From contig CAIPVD010000198.1 of NCBI GenBank assembly GCA_903868375.1, positions 1 to 5,812 of the forward strand: a stretch of DNA of 5,812 bases, in the 5' to 3' direction. Within the stretch, counting starts at the first letter, position 1. Each line of letters opens with the position of its first letter. The translations under genes and the position numbers were made by a program. The notes below the pieces were generated by a model. That model did not search any database, was not told the DNA's origin, and worked only from the letters and a program-made list of their open reading frames with translations. This document shows, piece by piece, positions 1-5,812 of this stretch. Source of the DNA: an uncultured delta proteobacterium (GTDB taxonomy: Bacteria > UBA10199 > GCA-002796325 > 1-14-0-20-49-13).

Positions 1-1134
1 AAGGTCCATGCCGGCTGCCTTTGCAAGGGCAAATGTGTCTTCATATTTATCTGAACTGATAGGTTCGCCGATCTTATTATCGAACGCCGCTTTATATGCA
101 TCTTTCGCCTTGGGAATGTTCAATTCAAGAGAGGGAAATTTGCTCTTAAAATCGGCGGCCGTTTTCAGATCATCATCAACGGTTTTTACCGAACTTGCAG
201 ATGGTAGATTTCTCTGGAAGTTTTTGGCGAATCTCTCGCCATCTCGGTGCTCAAAGTCGTTCTTTAATTGTCCTAATTTGATCTCCACTTCCTGCGAAGG
301 CAATCCCCCATTTTTTCCTAGTTGTCGCAGCTCACTTTCCTGATAGTATTCCAACTTGTTCCCCCCTTTTTTGGCAATTTCAGCAGCTGCTTTGTCAAAC
401 TTGGCGCCATAGTAGGTCTTCTTGTCAATGAATCCCTCCGGCTGTTTAGATGGGTCCTGCCATTTTGCCGCTATGTCTCTCCATTGCTTGAGAGCGGCAT
501 TGTCGGCTGCATCTTTCCAGTCGGGGGTGGCCGTTATATTTTTAGGAAAACCAGTAATGTCATTATGTTTATTTGCTTCTGCTGTTTGTGCGATCTTGCC
601 GACCATCTCTTTCTGGTTGGAATCACTTAATTGCCTGTAAGAAAGTGTGCCGTCTTTGCCCTTTTCATAAGCAGCATATACTAATTTGTCGTCAGTGCCG
701 CCGCATGATCCAGAACTGGGAATATAATCTGCAACGATCTTAGCGCCTTCATTTTCGAGTTCATAACGGTCTACGCCGCGGCCGCATTTTAAAGATTGAT
801 CGTGTTGTGCCGAGGCCTTCATTGAGCCTATTTCACCGTCCTTTAACTCTAAGAGCGGTGCATTCGATTTCGCCTGATTGACAGCGGCACTGGCGACAGT
901 AGCATTATAGACTGTGATCGGATTATCTTTGTCGGATCTGTAAAAAGTCTGCTCGCCCTGGACTTCCGATGCTGCTTTATCGCATGTTTCGGGAATACCT
1001 TTCTGTCCCAGTTTTGCAGCCAGTGCCTGTTCTTCTGGGGGCGTTATTTGTGCTCCGCCGACGCCATTCGGGTCCGTTGACTGTTTTGTCCAATCATTAA
1101 CGATCGCTTCACATCCACCATTTATTGCAGCCAT
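1..1134 (-). CDS. Large hydrophilic protein of unknown function, 3' end beyond the window
   Basis: The minus-strand frame from the ATG at 1134-1132 stays open for 378 codons to base 1 with no stop, so the C-terminus lies outside the window. The start is supported by a purine-rich Shine-Dalgarno sequence six bases upstream. The protein starts MAAINGGCEAIVNDW. It is rich in Lys, Asp, Glu, Ala and Gln and has no signal peptide or membrane segment that I can see. It has only four cysteines (C8, C51, C117, C144); C144 sits in a Gly/Ser-rich turn (SSGSCGG, 140-146). From about residue 205 on it alternates charged helical-looking stretches with Trp/Tyr-containing segments. I recognise no catalytic motif or family. 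The composition suggests a soluble cytoplasmic protein, or one exported without a Sec signal; that is inference. It lies 112 bases downstream of the HD-GYP regulator on the same strand and probably has its own promoter. I am confident that it is a gene and have no functional call. Confidence 0.85.
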   Translation of the reverse strand, partial: MAAINGGCEAIVNDWTKQSTDPNGVGGAQITPPEEQALAAKLGQKGIPETCDKAASEVQGEQTFYRSDKDNPITVYNATVASAAVNQAKSNAPLLELKDGEIGSMKASAQHDQSLKCGRGVDRYELENEGAKIVADYIPSSGSCGGTDDKLVYAAYEKGKDGTLSYRQLSDSNQKEMVGKIAQTAEANKHNDITGFPKNITATPDWKDAADNAALKQWRDIAAKWQDPSKQPEGFIDKKTYYGAKFDKAAAEIAKKGGNKLEYYQESELRQLGKNGGLPSQEVEIKLGQLKNDFEHRDGERFAKNFQRNLPSASSVKTVDDDLKTAADFKSKFPSLELNIPKAKDAYKAAFDNKIGEPISSDKYEDTFALAKAAGMDL

Positions 1135-1140
1135 AATGTT

Positions 1141-1149
1141 TCTCCCTTT
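1141..1149 (-). promoter_or_regulatory. Ribosome binding site of the left-edge gene
   Basis: Read on the minus strand the bases are AAAGGGAGA, ending six bases before the ATG at 1134. This is a good Shine-Dalgarno match at normal spacing. It fixes the start of the left-edge gene and supports the view that the minus-strand frame, not the plus-strand frames, is coding here. Confidence 0.75.
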
Positions 1150-1215
1150 GCTTATATTATCGGCAGGGAGATTGCCTCAAGTTGCTATAGAGAAAATATA
1201 TTGTAACCACATGAA

Positions 1216-1221
1216 ATTATA
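1216..1221 (-). promoter_or_regulatory. Candidate -10 element for the left-edge gene
   Basis: The minus strand reads TATAAT at 1221-1216, a perfect sigma-70-type -10 hexamer, about 80 bases upstream of the ATG at 1134. No good TTGACA lies 16-18 bases upstream; the nearest resemblance is TTCATA at 1246-1241 with a 19-base spacer. The surroundings are very AT-rich, so a chance match is possible. If real, it would give the unknown gene a 5' leader of roughly 75 bases, separate from the upstream regulator transcript. Confidence 0.35.
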
Positions 1222-1246
1222 GGTAAAAATAGATAGTTTATATGAA

Positions 1247-2200
1247 CTACGAAGACTTTTTCACTATCTTTAAGAAGACCTTAACGATGTTTGGGTTCCA
1301 CTGGCCGGAATTTATTTCGTCTTCGAATATCTTAATGGCTGTCTCATTTGCGAGCGCCTTTCTGTAAGGCCGGTCGGTCGTCATGGCGTCGAAGGTGTCT
1401 GCAATGGCAAGTATCTGGCCATTTAGCGGGATCTTTTCTCCCTTTAAGCCATCAGGATATCCAGCGCCGTCGTATCTTTCGTGGTGGCACCTGATGCAAG
1501 GAAGCGCGTCGGCGATCGACTTAAGCGGCTTGCAGATATCGTATCCGCGGATCGCATGGCTTTTAACGTGCGCCATCTCTTCGTCTGTTAAACGCCCGGG
1601 CTTAAGCAGGATATCTTCGCGAACGCCGATCTTGCCGATATCGTGCAACAGGCCGCCTTTATAAATGATGTCGATGTCTTCTTGAGAAAAATCCATTTCG
1701 CGGGCGATGGCAACTGATAACTTTGCCACGCGATCGGAATGGCCGCGCGTGTAAATGTCCTTCGCTTCGAGAGCTTCTGCCAAGGAGAAGAGGATGCTTT
1801 CGCTGGTGTCAAGGTCATCGTGGAGCGCCTTCATGCGCAGAAGCGACTTAATGCGCGTGATAAGTTCCAGTTTGTTGAACGGCTTTACAAGAAAATCGTC
1901 GGCGCCGAGTTCAATAGCTTTTAGTTTGTCGTCCAGTTCCTGAAGGGCGGTTATAACGATGACCGGTATGAATTGTGTAAGCTTGTTCTGTTTTATGGCT
2001 CGGCATACCTCGTATCCGGAAATTTTCGGCATCATTAGATCGAGTAAAACGAGGTCGGGCGGATTTTTCCCAACGTTTGCAAGGGCTTCCTCGCCGTCTA
2101 AGGCTGTTTCTATCTTGTAATTAAAGGGTTTTAATTGCGCACGAAGAAGCTCGATATTTACCTTATTATCGTCAACGATCAGTATTCTAGCCTGTTCCAT
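1247..2200 (-). CDS. RpfG-type response regulator: REC receiver plus HD-GYP c-di-GMP phosphodiesterase
   Basis: This 317-residue cytoplasmic protein has a receiver domain at about 4-122: acidic pair D10/D11, phospho-acceptor D54 in LVLLDLMMP, T84 and K106 in the VKPF turn. After a short linker comes an HD-GYP domain at about 135-313. Its signature residues are H154 (GHSDRV), the HDIGK metal-binding motif at 186-190, the KPG and H215 segments, HHERYDGAGYP at 239-249 and ADTFDAMTTDRPYR at 267-280. HD-GYP enzymes linearise cyclic di-GMP to pGpG/GMP, and receiver phosphorylation normally controls them. All expected residues are present, so activity is likely. I chose the ATG at 2200 because the receiver domain begins at once (MEQARILIVDD). 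A TTG at 2239 would add 13 atypical residues, and neither start has a clear ribosome binding site. The gene is divergent from the membrane-protein gene. No histidine kinase is in view, so the partner is probably encoded elsewhere. Confidence 0.95.
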   Translation of the reverse strand: MEQARILIVDDNKVNIELLRAQLKPFNYKIETALDGEEALANVGKNPPDLVLLDLMMPKISGYEVCRAIKQNKLTQFIPVIVITALQELDDKLKAIELGADDFLVKPFNKLELITRIKSLLRMKALHDDLDTSESILFSLAEALEAKDIYTRGHSDRVAKLSVAIAREMDFSQEDIDIIYKGGLLHDIGKIGVREDILLKPGRLTDEEMAHVKSHAIRGYDICKPLKSIADALPCIRCHHERYDGAGYPDGLKGEKIPLNGQILAIADTFDAMTTDRPYRKALANETAIKIFEDEINSGQWNPNIVKVFLKIVKKSS

Positions 2201-2262
2201 GAGTTTAAAAGTAACAGAAAACGGCTTGACAGTAAACAATTAAGTGTCTATTGGTACGCACC
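2201..2262. promoter_or_regulatory. Divergent promoter region
   Basis: These 62 bases separate the start codons of the HD-GYP regulator (minus) and the membrane-protein gene (plus). On the plus strand a perfect TTGACA lies at 2226-2231; possible -10 partners are weak (TCTATT after 15 bases, or TATTGG after 17). On the minus strand TTTACT and TACTTT are spaced 17 bases apart, ending 8 bases before the ATG at 2200. Neither start is preceded by a recognisable Shine-Dalgarno sequence. Transcripts from these elements would therefore begin at or within a few bases of the ATGs. The -35 match is seen directly; the promoter assignments are inference. Confidence 0.4.
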
Positions 2263-2598
2263 ATGTTCCTATTCAGATGGTTTAAACGCCTTGTTTTCGT
2301 TGTTTTAATAGTTGCGGCAACGCTTTACTTTGCCGATTACCAGTACAAGGGCAAGACGCTGCTCGAACATTTTCACGATGCCCAAAAATCGGGGCTTATC
2401 TCCGAAGCTGCGCAGGATATAAAGACATGGTTCAGTGAGTTGTTTAAGTTAGGTAAAAAAGCGGCTGAAGACAAGATAACGACGAAGGATAAAGACCAGC
2501 TGGAAGGCGTTTTAAAAAATGAATTGAAGGACAATATCACTAAGTTAAAGGCCGAGGCGGAAAAAATAGCCGCGCCTAAAGAAGAAACAAAAAAGTAA
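2263..2598 (+). CDS. Small single-pass membrane protein with charged helical tail, unknown function
   Basis: This 111-residue protein starts at the ATG at 2263 (MFLFRWFKR). A TTG at 2251 would add only four residues and has no better signal. Residues 1-9 carry R5, K8 and R9, followed by one hydrophobic segment at about 10-24 (LVFVVLIVAATLYFA). By the positive-inside rule the N-terminus stays in the cytoplasm and the rest is outside the inner membrane. No convincing signal-peptidase site follows, so a membrane anchor is more likely than a secreted protein. The remaining 85 residues are rich in Lys, Glu, Asp and Ala, probably helical and partly amphipathic (about 42-64 and 77-105), and lack cysteine. 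I recognise no family. The gene heads a plus-strand run, 13 bases before the next start, so it is probably co-transcribed with the zinc-motif and glycosylase genes. A functional link to them is not evident. Confidence 0.8.
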   Translation: MFLFRWFKRLVFVVLIVAATLYFADYQYKGKTLLEHFHDAQKSGLISEAAQDIKTWFSELFKLGKKAAEDKITTKDKDQLEGVLKNELKDNITKLKAEAEKIAAPKEETKK

Positions 2599-2600
2599 AA

Positions 2601-2606
2601 AGGAGA
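2601..2606 (+). promoter_or_regulatory. Strong ribosome binding site of the CCCH protein gene
   Basis: AGGAGA lies just after the stop codon of the preceding gene (2596-2598) and five bases before the ATG at 2612. It is the best Shine-Dalgarno sequence in the plus-strand cluster. The genes on either side lack one, so the small zinc-motif protein may be the most heavily translated member of the transcript. Confidence 0.8.
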
Positions 2607-2611
2607 ATAAA

Positions 2612-2899
2612 ATGGCAGAAATAAAGAAATGTTCGATTGCAAATTGCAAAAAGCCGCATCGCGCGAAGGGTTTTTGCGCCGTCCACTTTAAAAAATGGCG
2701 TGCAGGCGAAGTAGAAGGGCAGAAGCCAAGATACAAGATCTGCAAAGAAGAGAATTGCAAGAAGCCGATGTTCAAAAAGGGAATGTGCGAACAGCACTTT
2801 GGCGCATGGGCAGCATCCAAAAAGCCACAGCCAGCCGCTGAAGCCCCGAAGGCTCCAGAAGCCCCGGCAGCTACACCTGCAGCAACGCCAGCAGCTTAA
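2612..2899 (+). CDS. Small tandem CCCH zinc-binding protein with Ala/Pro-rich tail
   Basis: This 95-residue cytoplasmic protein is made of two homologous units with identical spacing C-x4-C-x9-C-x2-H: C7, C12, C22, H25 and C44, C49, C59, H62. Both units share NCKKP after the second position, a KG[FM]C turn and an HF-x2-W ending (W29, W66). Such a ligand set would suit one Zn ion per unit. Similar C...C-x-x-P...G-x-C-x-x-H-[FY] modules occur, as far as I recall, in phage and bacterial proteins suspected of nucleic-acid binding; that function is inferred here, not shown. The many Lys and Arg residues between ligands fit nucleic-acid contact. Residues 70-95 form a disordered-looking Ala/Pro tail with PAATPAATPAA at the end. 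The start is set by AGGAGA five bases upstream. The stop overlaps the ATG of the glycosylase gene (TAATG), which implies coupled translation and stable co-expression. Confidence 0.88.
   Translation: MAEIKKCSIANCKKPHRAKGFCAVHFKKWRAGEVEGQKPRYKICKEENCKKPMFKKGMCEQHFGAWAASKKPQPAAEAPKAPEAPAATPAATPAA
2630..2809 (+). repeat. Two tandem zinc-motif units within the CCCH protein
   Basis: The unit at 2630-2698 (C7 to W29) is repeated at 2741-2809 (C44 to W66), a period of 37 codons. Cys/His spacing is exactly conserved. At the DNA level the match is clear only around AATTGCAA-A/G-AAGCCG, so this is an old intragenic duplication rather than a recent one. Confidence 0.8.
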
Positions 2900-3537
2900 T
2901 GTCAGTTTCAGTCAAACTTAAGCAGATATACGATTCTCTCTACCTAGAATTTGGCCCTCAAAACTGGTGGCCGGGTGAAACTCCGTTCGAAATAATGGTC
3001 GGGGCTATTCTTACGCAGAATACCAACTGGGGAAATGTAGAGAAGGCTATTGCGAATTTAAAAAATGCGAACCTGCTTGATCCGCAAAAACTTTTAAAGC
3101 TTGCGCCGGAACATTTAGCAGAACTCATTCGTCCTGCCGGCTATTACAATATCAAGACGAAACGCCTCCGAAATTTCTTAAAATTCTTTAACGACGAATA
3201 CGATTGCAGCGTTGAACAGATGAAGGCGATATCTCTCGAAACTCTTCGCGAGCAGCTTCTTTCCGTGAATGGCATTGGCCGCGAAACCGCAGATTCCATT
3301 TTATTATATGCGCTGGATAAACCAATATTCGTCTGCGACGCCTATACGTATCGATTGCTCGTCCGGCACGATATTATCTCCGAAGATGTCAGCTACGATG
3401 ATATCCAGGCGCTGTTCATGGACAACCTTCCGCACGATGTAAAACTCTTCAACGAATTCCACGCGCTTATCGTCCGCACCGGCAAGGAGTTTTGCCGGCC
3501 GAAGCAGAAGTGTGAAAAGTGTCCGCTTAAGCAATAA
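2899..3537 (+). CDS. HhH-GPD DNA glycosylase, endonuclease III superfamily, MagIII/COG2231-like
   Basis: This 212-residue protein is close to the usual length for the superfamily. The N-terminal segment QNWWPGETPFE (21-31) and AILTQNTNWGNVEKAI (36-51) are typical of the MagIII/COG2231 branch. The helix-hairpin-helix is at about 120-136 (LLSVNGIGRETADSILL), and the catalytic Asp is D147 in FVCDAYTYRLL. The hairpin position that is a catalytic Lys in bifunctional endonuclease III is Glu (E129), as I recall for Helicobacter MagIII (GIGKESAD). A monofunctional glycosylase without lyase activity, perhaps acting on 3-methyladenine, is therefore likelier than Nth; the substrate is inferred. At the C-terminus C199, C205 and C208 recall the Nth iron-sulfur loop, but the protein ends four residues later without the fourth cysteine. 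The ATG overlaps the preceding stop by one base and has no Shine-Dalgarno sequence of its own, so translation probably depends on the CCCH gene. Confidence 0.9.
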   Translation: MSVSVKLKQIYDSLYLEFGPQNWWPGETPFEIMVGAILTQNTNWGNVEKAIANLKNANLLDPQKLLKLAPEHLAELIRPAGYYNIKTKRLRNFLKFFNDEYDCSVEQMKAISLETLREQLLSVNGIGRETADSILLYALDKPIFVCDAYTYRLLVRHDIISEDVSYDDIQALFMDNLPHDVKLFNEFHALIVRTGKEFCRPKQKCEKCPLKQ

Positions 3538-3546
3538 ATTTTATTG
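3532..3546. terminator. AT-rich palindrome spanning the two convergent gene ends
   Basis: CAATAAA and TTTATTG flank a single central T, a perfect 7-base inverted repeat that contains both stop codons (TAA at 3535-3537, and TTA at 3541-3543 for the minus gene). The palindrome GCTTAAGC (3525-3532) adjoins it. The stems are AT-rich and there is no classical GC hairpin plus long T-run, so an intrinsic terminator is only possible. It is the only candidate between the convergent genes, which have a 3-base gap. Confidence 0.3.
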
Positions 3547-5812
3547 AGGCTTGATCACCGACAGAACATGCGCGTTCAGGGTTAGATATTTTCTTGCAAC
3601 GGCAAGGATCTCTTCGCGCGTGACCTTTAGTATCTTTTGCGGATAGCGTTCGATCTCGCCCACTCCTAAACCATAAAGTTCGTTGAACGTATAGCCGGAT
3701 GCGAGCGAATTGTTCTTCTGCTGGTCGAGCTCGTATGTTCCGACCATGTACTGCTTTGCGCGTTCCAGCTCTTCTTCGGTTACCATCTCTTTTTGTATCG
3801 CTTCGAGCTCGCGCTTGATGCCCTTAATGGCCGTGTCGAGCTTCGCCGGATCGGTGCCGATATAAACGGCGAAGTGTCCCGCCTCTAGTCCGCTCTGCAT
3901 CGTGGAGTTGACAGAATATGCGAGGCTCATTTTATCGCGAAGCGTCACGAATAAGCGCCCGCCTTGGCCAGCCAGAATATGATTCAATACGGAAAGTCGA
4001 TAATGATCCGCGCCTCCAAGCGTTGTCCCCAAAAATCCTAACACAACGTGCGCCTGTTCTTTCCCTTTTTTGACGATCTCATTGCTTATGATGGATATTG
4101 GCTTTTGCAGTTCGATCTTCTTTGGCTTCGGAACCTTGTGAGCCTTGATATGTATCCATTCTTCCGCGAGCATTTTTATCTCCGAAGGCGAAACGTCGCC
4201 AACTACCGATATTACAAGGCCCTTTGGATTTAATTGGCCGTACCAATAATTGTTCAGCGCCTTTGATGTCAATTTCTTTACGGACGCCGGTTCGCCCATA
4301 AGCCGCATGCCGTACGGATGCTTGCCGTAAAGTTTACTCAAGAAATGTATGAACGTCATTGCGGAGAGATTGTCTTCCTGATTTTGGATAGCCTCTAGCT
4401 GATGCACGCGTTCCTTCTTTACCTCGTCCTCGTCGAAAGATGCATCGCAAAGCACCTCGGCAAAAAGCCCAAAACCGTCGTGCAGCTTTTCGCTTAAGAA
4501 CTCGGAGCGCAGCCCGATACTGTTCCGTCCACAGAAACCGTCTATCAGGCCAGCTATACGTTCTATCTTTTCGGCTATCTCTATCGCGCTTCTTTTTTTC
4601 GTCCCCTTGGTTATTACCCTCGACGTGAGATAGGAAATGCCGCTATTTGCTGGTGTTTCATAAAGTGAGCCGCCGAGCATCGCCGCGTATATCGAAATAA
4701 TTGGAAGCGTGTGATTCTCTCTAATTATCAGCTTAATGCCGTTCTTCAAGATATAGATCTTCGGCTTCGACGTTTCGCTCCTTTTGATCGCGATCGACTT
4801 CTTGGAACCTGTCGATGCCGCAAGAAGTGCCGACTTTGTGGGCCTGACCTTTGCTTCTTTTGGCGATAACACCTCGATCGTGCAATTCGCCGGCGTTAGA
4901 TATTTTACGGCGGCGGCGCGTATCTCATCTGCCGTAGTATCGTTTAGCATCTGAAAATATCGCTTTTCAAATTCGTGGTTGCCGGCTGTTGCCAGGAAAT
5001 AGGCGAGCTTTGCCGCTTGCCCGCCAACAGTTTCGCGCTCGTAAACTTCGGATGCGCGGATATTTATCTTAGCCCTGTTCAGTTCGTCCGCCGAAACCGT
5101 TTCGCTCGATATCTTCTGCACCTCTTCCCAAATAGCATCTACCGTCTGCAGCGCTTTTTCCGGCTGTGTCATTGCGCCGATGATGAATACGCCGGGATGC
5201 TTTGGCGTGAACGCGTAGCTGTAAACGTTATGAACCAGTCTTTTCTTCTCTTTTATTACCTGTTCCATCCTCGAAGATTCGGCACCGCCCAAGATATGCG
5301 AAAGTAAATCTAGCGCCGGTATGTCCTGATCGTTTATCGCGGGGATATGAAAGCCGATCATTAAATGCGTCGATTGGATATCCATCTCGTTCATGTTTAT
5401 TCCGATAGCCGCCTGCACAGGCTCTATTTCCGGCGTAATGCCGCGAGGCGCCGATACGTTCTCTGCGCTCTTAAAATTCGCGAAATGATATTCGATCTTT
5501 TTTAATAACTCATCGGTCTTAAAATCGCCGACGATAATGAACGTCGTGTTGTCCGGAGTGTAGTGCTTTCGGTAGAACGCCAGCACCTTTTCGCGGTTGA
5601 ACGATTTTACAGTTTCGTAGAAGCCGATGATCGGGCGGCCGTAGGTATGTTTTGTGAACGCGTGTTTGAAGAGGTCTTCGCTAATGCAGTGCGAAGGGTT
5701 GTCTTTGCCGCGCCGTATCTCTTCGCAAATAACTTCGAGCTCTCTCCCAAGTTCCTCCGAATCGAAGAGCGGGTTCTGGACCGCGTCCGACAATATTTCA
5801 AGGCCTTTGTCG
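3541..5812 (-). CDS. Two-module M16 (insulinase/pitrilysin) family zinc metallopeptidase, 5' end missing
   Basis: The minus-strand frame is open to the right edge, giving 757 codons at least in part; the TTG at 5793 is internal. The first visible residues (DKGLEILSDAVQNPLF) already match the middle of the first M16 catalytic domain, so about 80-120 N-terminal residues, including the HxxEH zinc motif, should lie beyond 5812. Numbering from the first full codon, ELEVICEEIRRGKDNP (24-39) includes the distal Glu ligand region, followed by HTYGRPIIG and YTPDNTTFIIVGDF. The first M16 C-terminal domain spans roughly 125-310. A second module starts near 350 (KIYILKNGIKLIIREN). There HxxEH is replaced by Y394-L-T-S397-R398, so it is catalytically dead. 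A final domain contains GGRLFVTLRDKMSLAYSV (617-634), the conserved substrate-binding region. An active first half with an inactive second resembles pitrilysin. Likely location is periplasmic or cytoplasmic; a signal peptide cannot be judged. Confidence 0.92.
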   Translation of the reverse strand, partial: DKGLEILSDAVQNPLFDSEELGRELEVICEEIRRGKDNPSHCISEDLFKHAFTKHTYGRPIIGFYETVKSFNREKVLAFYRKHYTPDNTTFIIVGDFKTDELLKKIEYHFANFKSAENVSAPRGITPEIEPVQAAIGINMNEMDIQSTHLMIGFHIPAINDQDIPALDLLSHILGGAESSRMEQVIKEKKRLVHNVYSYAFTPKHPGVFIIGAMTQPEKALQTVDAIWEEVQKISSETVSADELNRAKINIRASEVYERETVGGQAAKLAYFLATAGNHEFEKRYFQMLNDTTADEIRAAAVKYLTPANCTIEVLSPKEAKVRPTKSALLAASTGSKKSIAIKRSETSKPKIYILKNGIKLIIRENHTLPIISIYAAMLGGSLYETPANSGISYLTSRVITKGTKKRSAIEIAEKIERIAGLIDGFCGRNSIGLRSEFLSEKLHDGFGLFAEVLCDASFDEDEVKKERVHQLEAIQNQEDNLSAMTFIHFLSKLYGKHPYGMRLMGEPASVKKLTSKALNNYWYGQLNPKGLVISVVGDVSPSEIKMLAEEWIHIKAHKVPKPKKIELQKPISIISNEIVKKGKEQAHVVLGFLGTTLGGADHYRLSVLNHILAGQGGRLFVTLRDKMSLAYSVNSTMQSGLEAGHFAVYIGTDPAKLDTAIKGIKRELEAIQKEMVTEEELERAKQYMVGTYELDQQKNNSLASGYTFNELYGLGVGEIERYPQKILKVTREEILAVARKYLTLNAHVLSVIKPQ

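Noticed and set aside
8..640. Plus-strand open frames at 8-343, 322-630 and 422-640.
   Set aside because: They lie antisense to the uninterrupted 378-codon minus-strand frame, overlap each other, lack convincing ribosome binding sites, and give products without recognisable features.
631..666. EF-hand-like loop (KGKDGTLSYRQL) in the left-edge protein.
   Set aside because: Only the D-G-x-L core fits. The first and third loop positions are Glu and Gly, and the twelfth is Gln rather than Glu or Asp, so calcium binding is not supported.
1222..1249. Possible terminator after the response regulator: TAGTT/AACTA stem (1234-1238 with 1245-1249) followed by a short T-run on the minus strand.
   Set aside because: The stem is only five base pairs, mostly A-T, and includes the stop codon. 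Such structures are frequent by chance in AT-rich spacers.
1383..1943. Open frames at 1383-1664, 1588-1818, 1739-1924 and 1755-1943, antisense to or in another frame of the response regulator.
   Set aside because: The HD-GYP/REC frame has every family signature, so these are shadows.
2373..2820. Minus-strand hydrophobic frames opposite the membrane and CCCH genes.
   Set aside because: They are antisense readings of Lys/Glu-rich codons, which yield Phe/Leu-rich products. The plus-strand genes have the ribosome binding site, the coupled stop-start and the repeated motif.
5791..5793. TTG as the start of the M16 protein.
   Set aside because: The frame stays open upstream to the edge (DKGLEI) and the sequence there is already mid-domain, so the true start lies beyond the window.

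Overview
This is a bacterial chromosomal segment of moderate GC content (roughly mid-40s percent by eye). It is tightly packed and mixes housekeeping-type genes with lineage-specific ones. The combination of an RpfG-type response regulator, a two-module M16 zinc-peptidase homologue, a small tandem CCCH zinc-binding protein with an Ala/Pro/Lys tail, and a MagIII/COG2231-like DNA glycosylase suggests a Gram-negative bacterium, possibly deltaproteobacterium-like. That assignment is an inference of low certainty, because no rRNA or phylogenetic marker is present. I saw no tRNA, rRNA, CRISPR array, insertion sequence or phage hallmark.

Layout. From 1 to 1134 the minus strand carries one uninterrupted frame of 378 codons that runs off the left edge. 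It encodes a hydrophilic protein I do not recognise. A 112-base gap (1135-1246) holds its ribosome binding site and a TATAAT-like -10. Next on the minus strand (1247-2200) is a REC + HD-GYP response regulator with all signature residues, a predicted phosphorylation-controlled cyclic-di-GMP phosphodiesterase. A 62-base divergent spacer (2201-2262) separates it from a plus-strand cluster of three genes: a 111-residue single-pass membrane protein (2263-2598), a 95-residue protein with two CCCH zinc-binding units (2612-2899), and a 212-residue HhH-GPD DNA glycosylase (2899-3537) whose ATG overlaps the previous stop by one base. The glycosylase converges with a large minus-strand M16 peptidase-family gene (3541 to the right edge, 5' end missing), leaving 3 bases between the stop codons.

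Functional picture. The plus-strand cluster is the most coherent unit: a putative zinc-binding protein is translationally linked to a base-excision glycosylase that resembles the monofunctional 3-methyladenine enzyme MagIII rather than classical endonuclease III. The HD-GYP regulator would act in c-di-GMP signalling, and its kinase is not in the window. The M16 protein probably degrades or processes peptides; its second module has lost the metal site. I found no clear evidence of a new multi-gene defence or mobile system. The least explained elements are the large unknown protein at the left edge and the zinc-protein/glycosylase pair.
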